Shown here one piece after another: positions 63,023 through 64,000 of a DNA stretch of 64,000 nt. Positions within the stretch are counted from its first letter, which is position 1, and the number at the start of each line of letters is the position of its first letter. Source of the DNA: Marinobacter santoriniensis NKSG1 (GTDB lineage Bacteria > Pseudomonadota > Gammaproteobacteria > Pseudomonadales > Oleiphilaceae). The translations under genes and the position numbers were made by a program. The notes beneath the pieces are model-generated. The model was not told the DNA's origin and made no database searches. It worked only from the letters and a program-made list of their open reading frames with translations. The stretch lies in assembly GCF_000347775.1 (NCBI RefSeq), contig NZ_APAT01000021.1:120482-184481 (forward strand). The letters are read 5' to 3'.

Positions 63023-63304
63023 GTTGCCACGCTGCTTGTCGAGGTCATACAGAGCCTCCCCATCCTTTTCGTCGATGGCCCGCCAATACGCCGGATCACG
63101 AATTCGATCTAGCTGCTCGGACACCTCTTGATAGTCATCTTCAAGAGTCGATAGGCGCTGCTTCAAATCCTCGTTTTCCGACTGAAGATCTTCGAGAGCT
63201 TCTTGAAGGTTGCGCAGAGAGTTACCCGTTGCAGGGAATCGATTAACTTCGTGCCAAACTCCAAGGGCAAGTGCGGCTACCGAAACCCATATTAGCCAGT
63301 CCAT
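63017..63304 (-). CDS. cassette-encoded membrane-anchored coiled-coil protein
   Basis: A 95-residue protein. One N-terminal membrane helix (MDWLIWVSVAALALGVW) is followed by a long coiled coil (LRNLQEALEDLQSENEDLKQ, LEDDYQEVSEQLDRI). It may act as a small scaffold or DUF-type membrane anchor; the family is not recognised. AAGGAG lies 9 bp before ATG 63304 and the stop is inside an attC core site. It is an intact cassette gene on the minus strand. Confidence 0.72.
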   Translation of the reverse strand: MDWLIWVSVAALALGVWHEVNRFPATGNSLRNLQEALEDLQSENEDLKQRLSTLEDDYQEVSEQLDRIRDPAYWRAIDEKDGEALYDLDKQRGNT

Positions 63305-63323
63305 GACCTAGACTCCTTGTGAC

Positions 63324-63403
63324 ATTTAACGCGAAGCTAAGCGGCGCCCTGAAAAGGGCGTCCGGTGGACGGCCACAGGCCGGGAACGTACTTAAGCGAC
63401 TTG
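63324..63403 (-). other. attC recombination site 3, interrupted by a group II intron
   Basis: The left core is ATTTAAC (63324-63330). On the minus strand the site reads CAAGTCGCTTAAG... to GCCGCTTAGCTTCGCGTTAA, the canonical attC arms. The right core (expected GTTRRRY) is cut after CGACTTG, where the intron begins. The cassette gene that used this site lies to the right of the intron, outside the window. Confidence 0.8.
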
Positions 63404-64000
63404 TGTACGCCCAGCATGGGCATGAACTAATGGGGTGAAAGTCCCCTGTGGGAAGATCACCGTTCATCGGGTTTCCCCGATTGAACGCCAACCACTAGCG
63501 AATGGCAAGGGCCGCTCCGCGAGGAAAGGTCTGGAGGAAGCCGCTAGCAAAACTGCGAGCTGATGAACAAGAACATCATATGAGGCGTAGGCCGGAGGCG
63601 AGTTGGCACAAGACGACGAAGCCGCGTGATCTAACGGCCACCGTAAATGATGCAGCAGTGCAGTGACAGTGCATGTCCTTATCTGGGGAGATCTGCTCAA
63701 CGAGCGATCGGTCAATTACCAGTCAGGCCACTGGTCGATCAAGCCTGGGCGCAGCCGTTGCCATCGGCGGTTGCGAGCGAACGAGATGGACACCGATAGC
63801 GCCGACAGGGGTAACCCTGTAGGTGATTGAGCAGAAGTCAGCAGCGGCCATAGTAGCCAAACGCCCATCGTAATGGTCGGGACAGGGTGAAGGGCCTAAC
63901 ACCGGGAACAAAGGAGGAGCCTTGACCGACTTGAACGCACGAATGCCGTCCGGCAATGACGTGGCTCAGCGTACGGCCATGAAGCCAGCCTTTAGTGATT
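63403..64000 (+). mobile_element. group II intron, 5' part (continues past window)
   Basis: From about 63403 the sequence GTGTACGCCCAGCATGGGC followed by GGGGTGAAAGTCCCCTGTGGG is the 5' start of a bacterial group II intron (GUGYG-like start, domain I). More domain I pairings follow (AACCACTAGCGAATGGCAAG, CTGGAGGAAGCCGCTAGCAA), and a reverse-transcriptase frame starts at 63922. It sits in the attC core, on the strand opposite the cassette genes, as reported for attC-targeting class C introns. The exact boundary could be 63403 to 63405. The 3' end is outside the window. Confidence 0.8.
63922..64000 (+). CDS. ltrA: group II intron reverse transcriptase/maturase, 5' end only
   Basis: Only the first 26 codons are in the window: TTG 63922 after AAAGGAGGAGCC, reading MTDLNARMPSGNDVAQRTAM then KPAFSD. 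A strong ribosome site supports TTG; ATG 63943 is an in-frame alternative. The position inside the intron and the KPAFSD start fit intron-encoded RT-maturase proteins, though too little is present for a motif-based call. Confidence 0.65.
   Translation, partial: MTDLNARMPSGNDVAQRTAMKPAFSD

Noticed and set aside
63464..63956. Minus-strand frames inside the group II intron
   Set aside because: They cover structured intron RNA sequence and are not conserved coding.
1..64000. CRISPR arrays, rRNA or tRNA genes, prophage structural genes, known defence systems other than the toxin-antitoxin pair
   Set aside because: Looked for spaced repeats, tRNA-like ends and phage proteins on both strands; none recognised.

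Overview
The window looks like the chromosome of a marine, halotolerant gammaproteobacterium, most likely Marinobacter or a close relative. The coding style is GC-rich and dense. A glucosylglycerol synthase/phosphatase sits next to a GH13_18 phosphorylase, an arrangement known from Marinobacter. There is also a YehZYXW-type osmolyte importer, a YcaO protein carrying an OsmC domain, a DUF3581 protein and several second-messenger proteins. The genus assignment is inference from protein recognition, not from a marker gene.

Layout. 1-9.3 kb: acetylpolyamine deacetylase, a transglutaminase-like protein, a periplasmic solute-binding protein, the peroxide-defence genes ahpF and ahpC (split by a DUF3581 gene; ahpC has a clear OxyR-type promoter), a CorA transporter, a DMT exporter and an AraC regulator. 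9.3-25.9 kb: CPA2 antiporter, small conserved proteins, a PAS-GAF-GGDEF cyclase, an MFS carrier, a 7TM-GGDEF-EAL protein, an extradiol dioxygenase/DoxX pair with a divergent LysR regulator, OsmC-YcaO, a P-type ATPase and a VOC protein. 26-32.6 kb: the yehZYXW operon, a crotonase, a cupin and an APC permease. 33-36.7 kb: a two-gene glucosylglycerol unit whose first enzyme makes and whose second probably reclaims the compatible solute. 36.8-46.2 kb: a HExxH protein, a homocysteine methyltransferase, a chemoreceptor, a molybdopterin oxidoreductase, ZntB, an amino-acid dehydrogenase and a DUF2157 membrane protein.

46.3-50.5 kb: a secreted protein that keeps all five catalytic residues of copper radical oxidases, translationally coupled to an unrecognised secreted protein built from a duplicated domain, with a structured leader and an EF-hand gene upstream. 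50.7-56.6 kb is an accessory and partly decayed stretch: a GFA/rhodanese fusion, an intact GFA protein, a YefM-YoeB module, a truncated LysE exporter, an AHSA1 protein, a sigma-factor/VOC pseudogene, an MFS carrier and a GNAT acetyltransferase. 56.7-60.5 kb: a secreted protein, a TSP3-repeat lipoprotein, and a LuxR-type regulator behind a perfect 18-bp palindrome.

60.5-64.0 kb is the most unusual part: an integron gene-cassette array read on the minus strand. It has two complete attC sites, one cut by an IS3-family element and one interrupted by a group II intron on the opposite strand. Cassette stop codons lie inside the attC core sites. No integrase is visible; by cassette orientation it should lie to the right of the window, unless this is an integrase-less attC cluster. 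The intron-encoded protein begins at 63922 and is cut by the window end.

No rRNA, tRNA or CRISPR array was seen.
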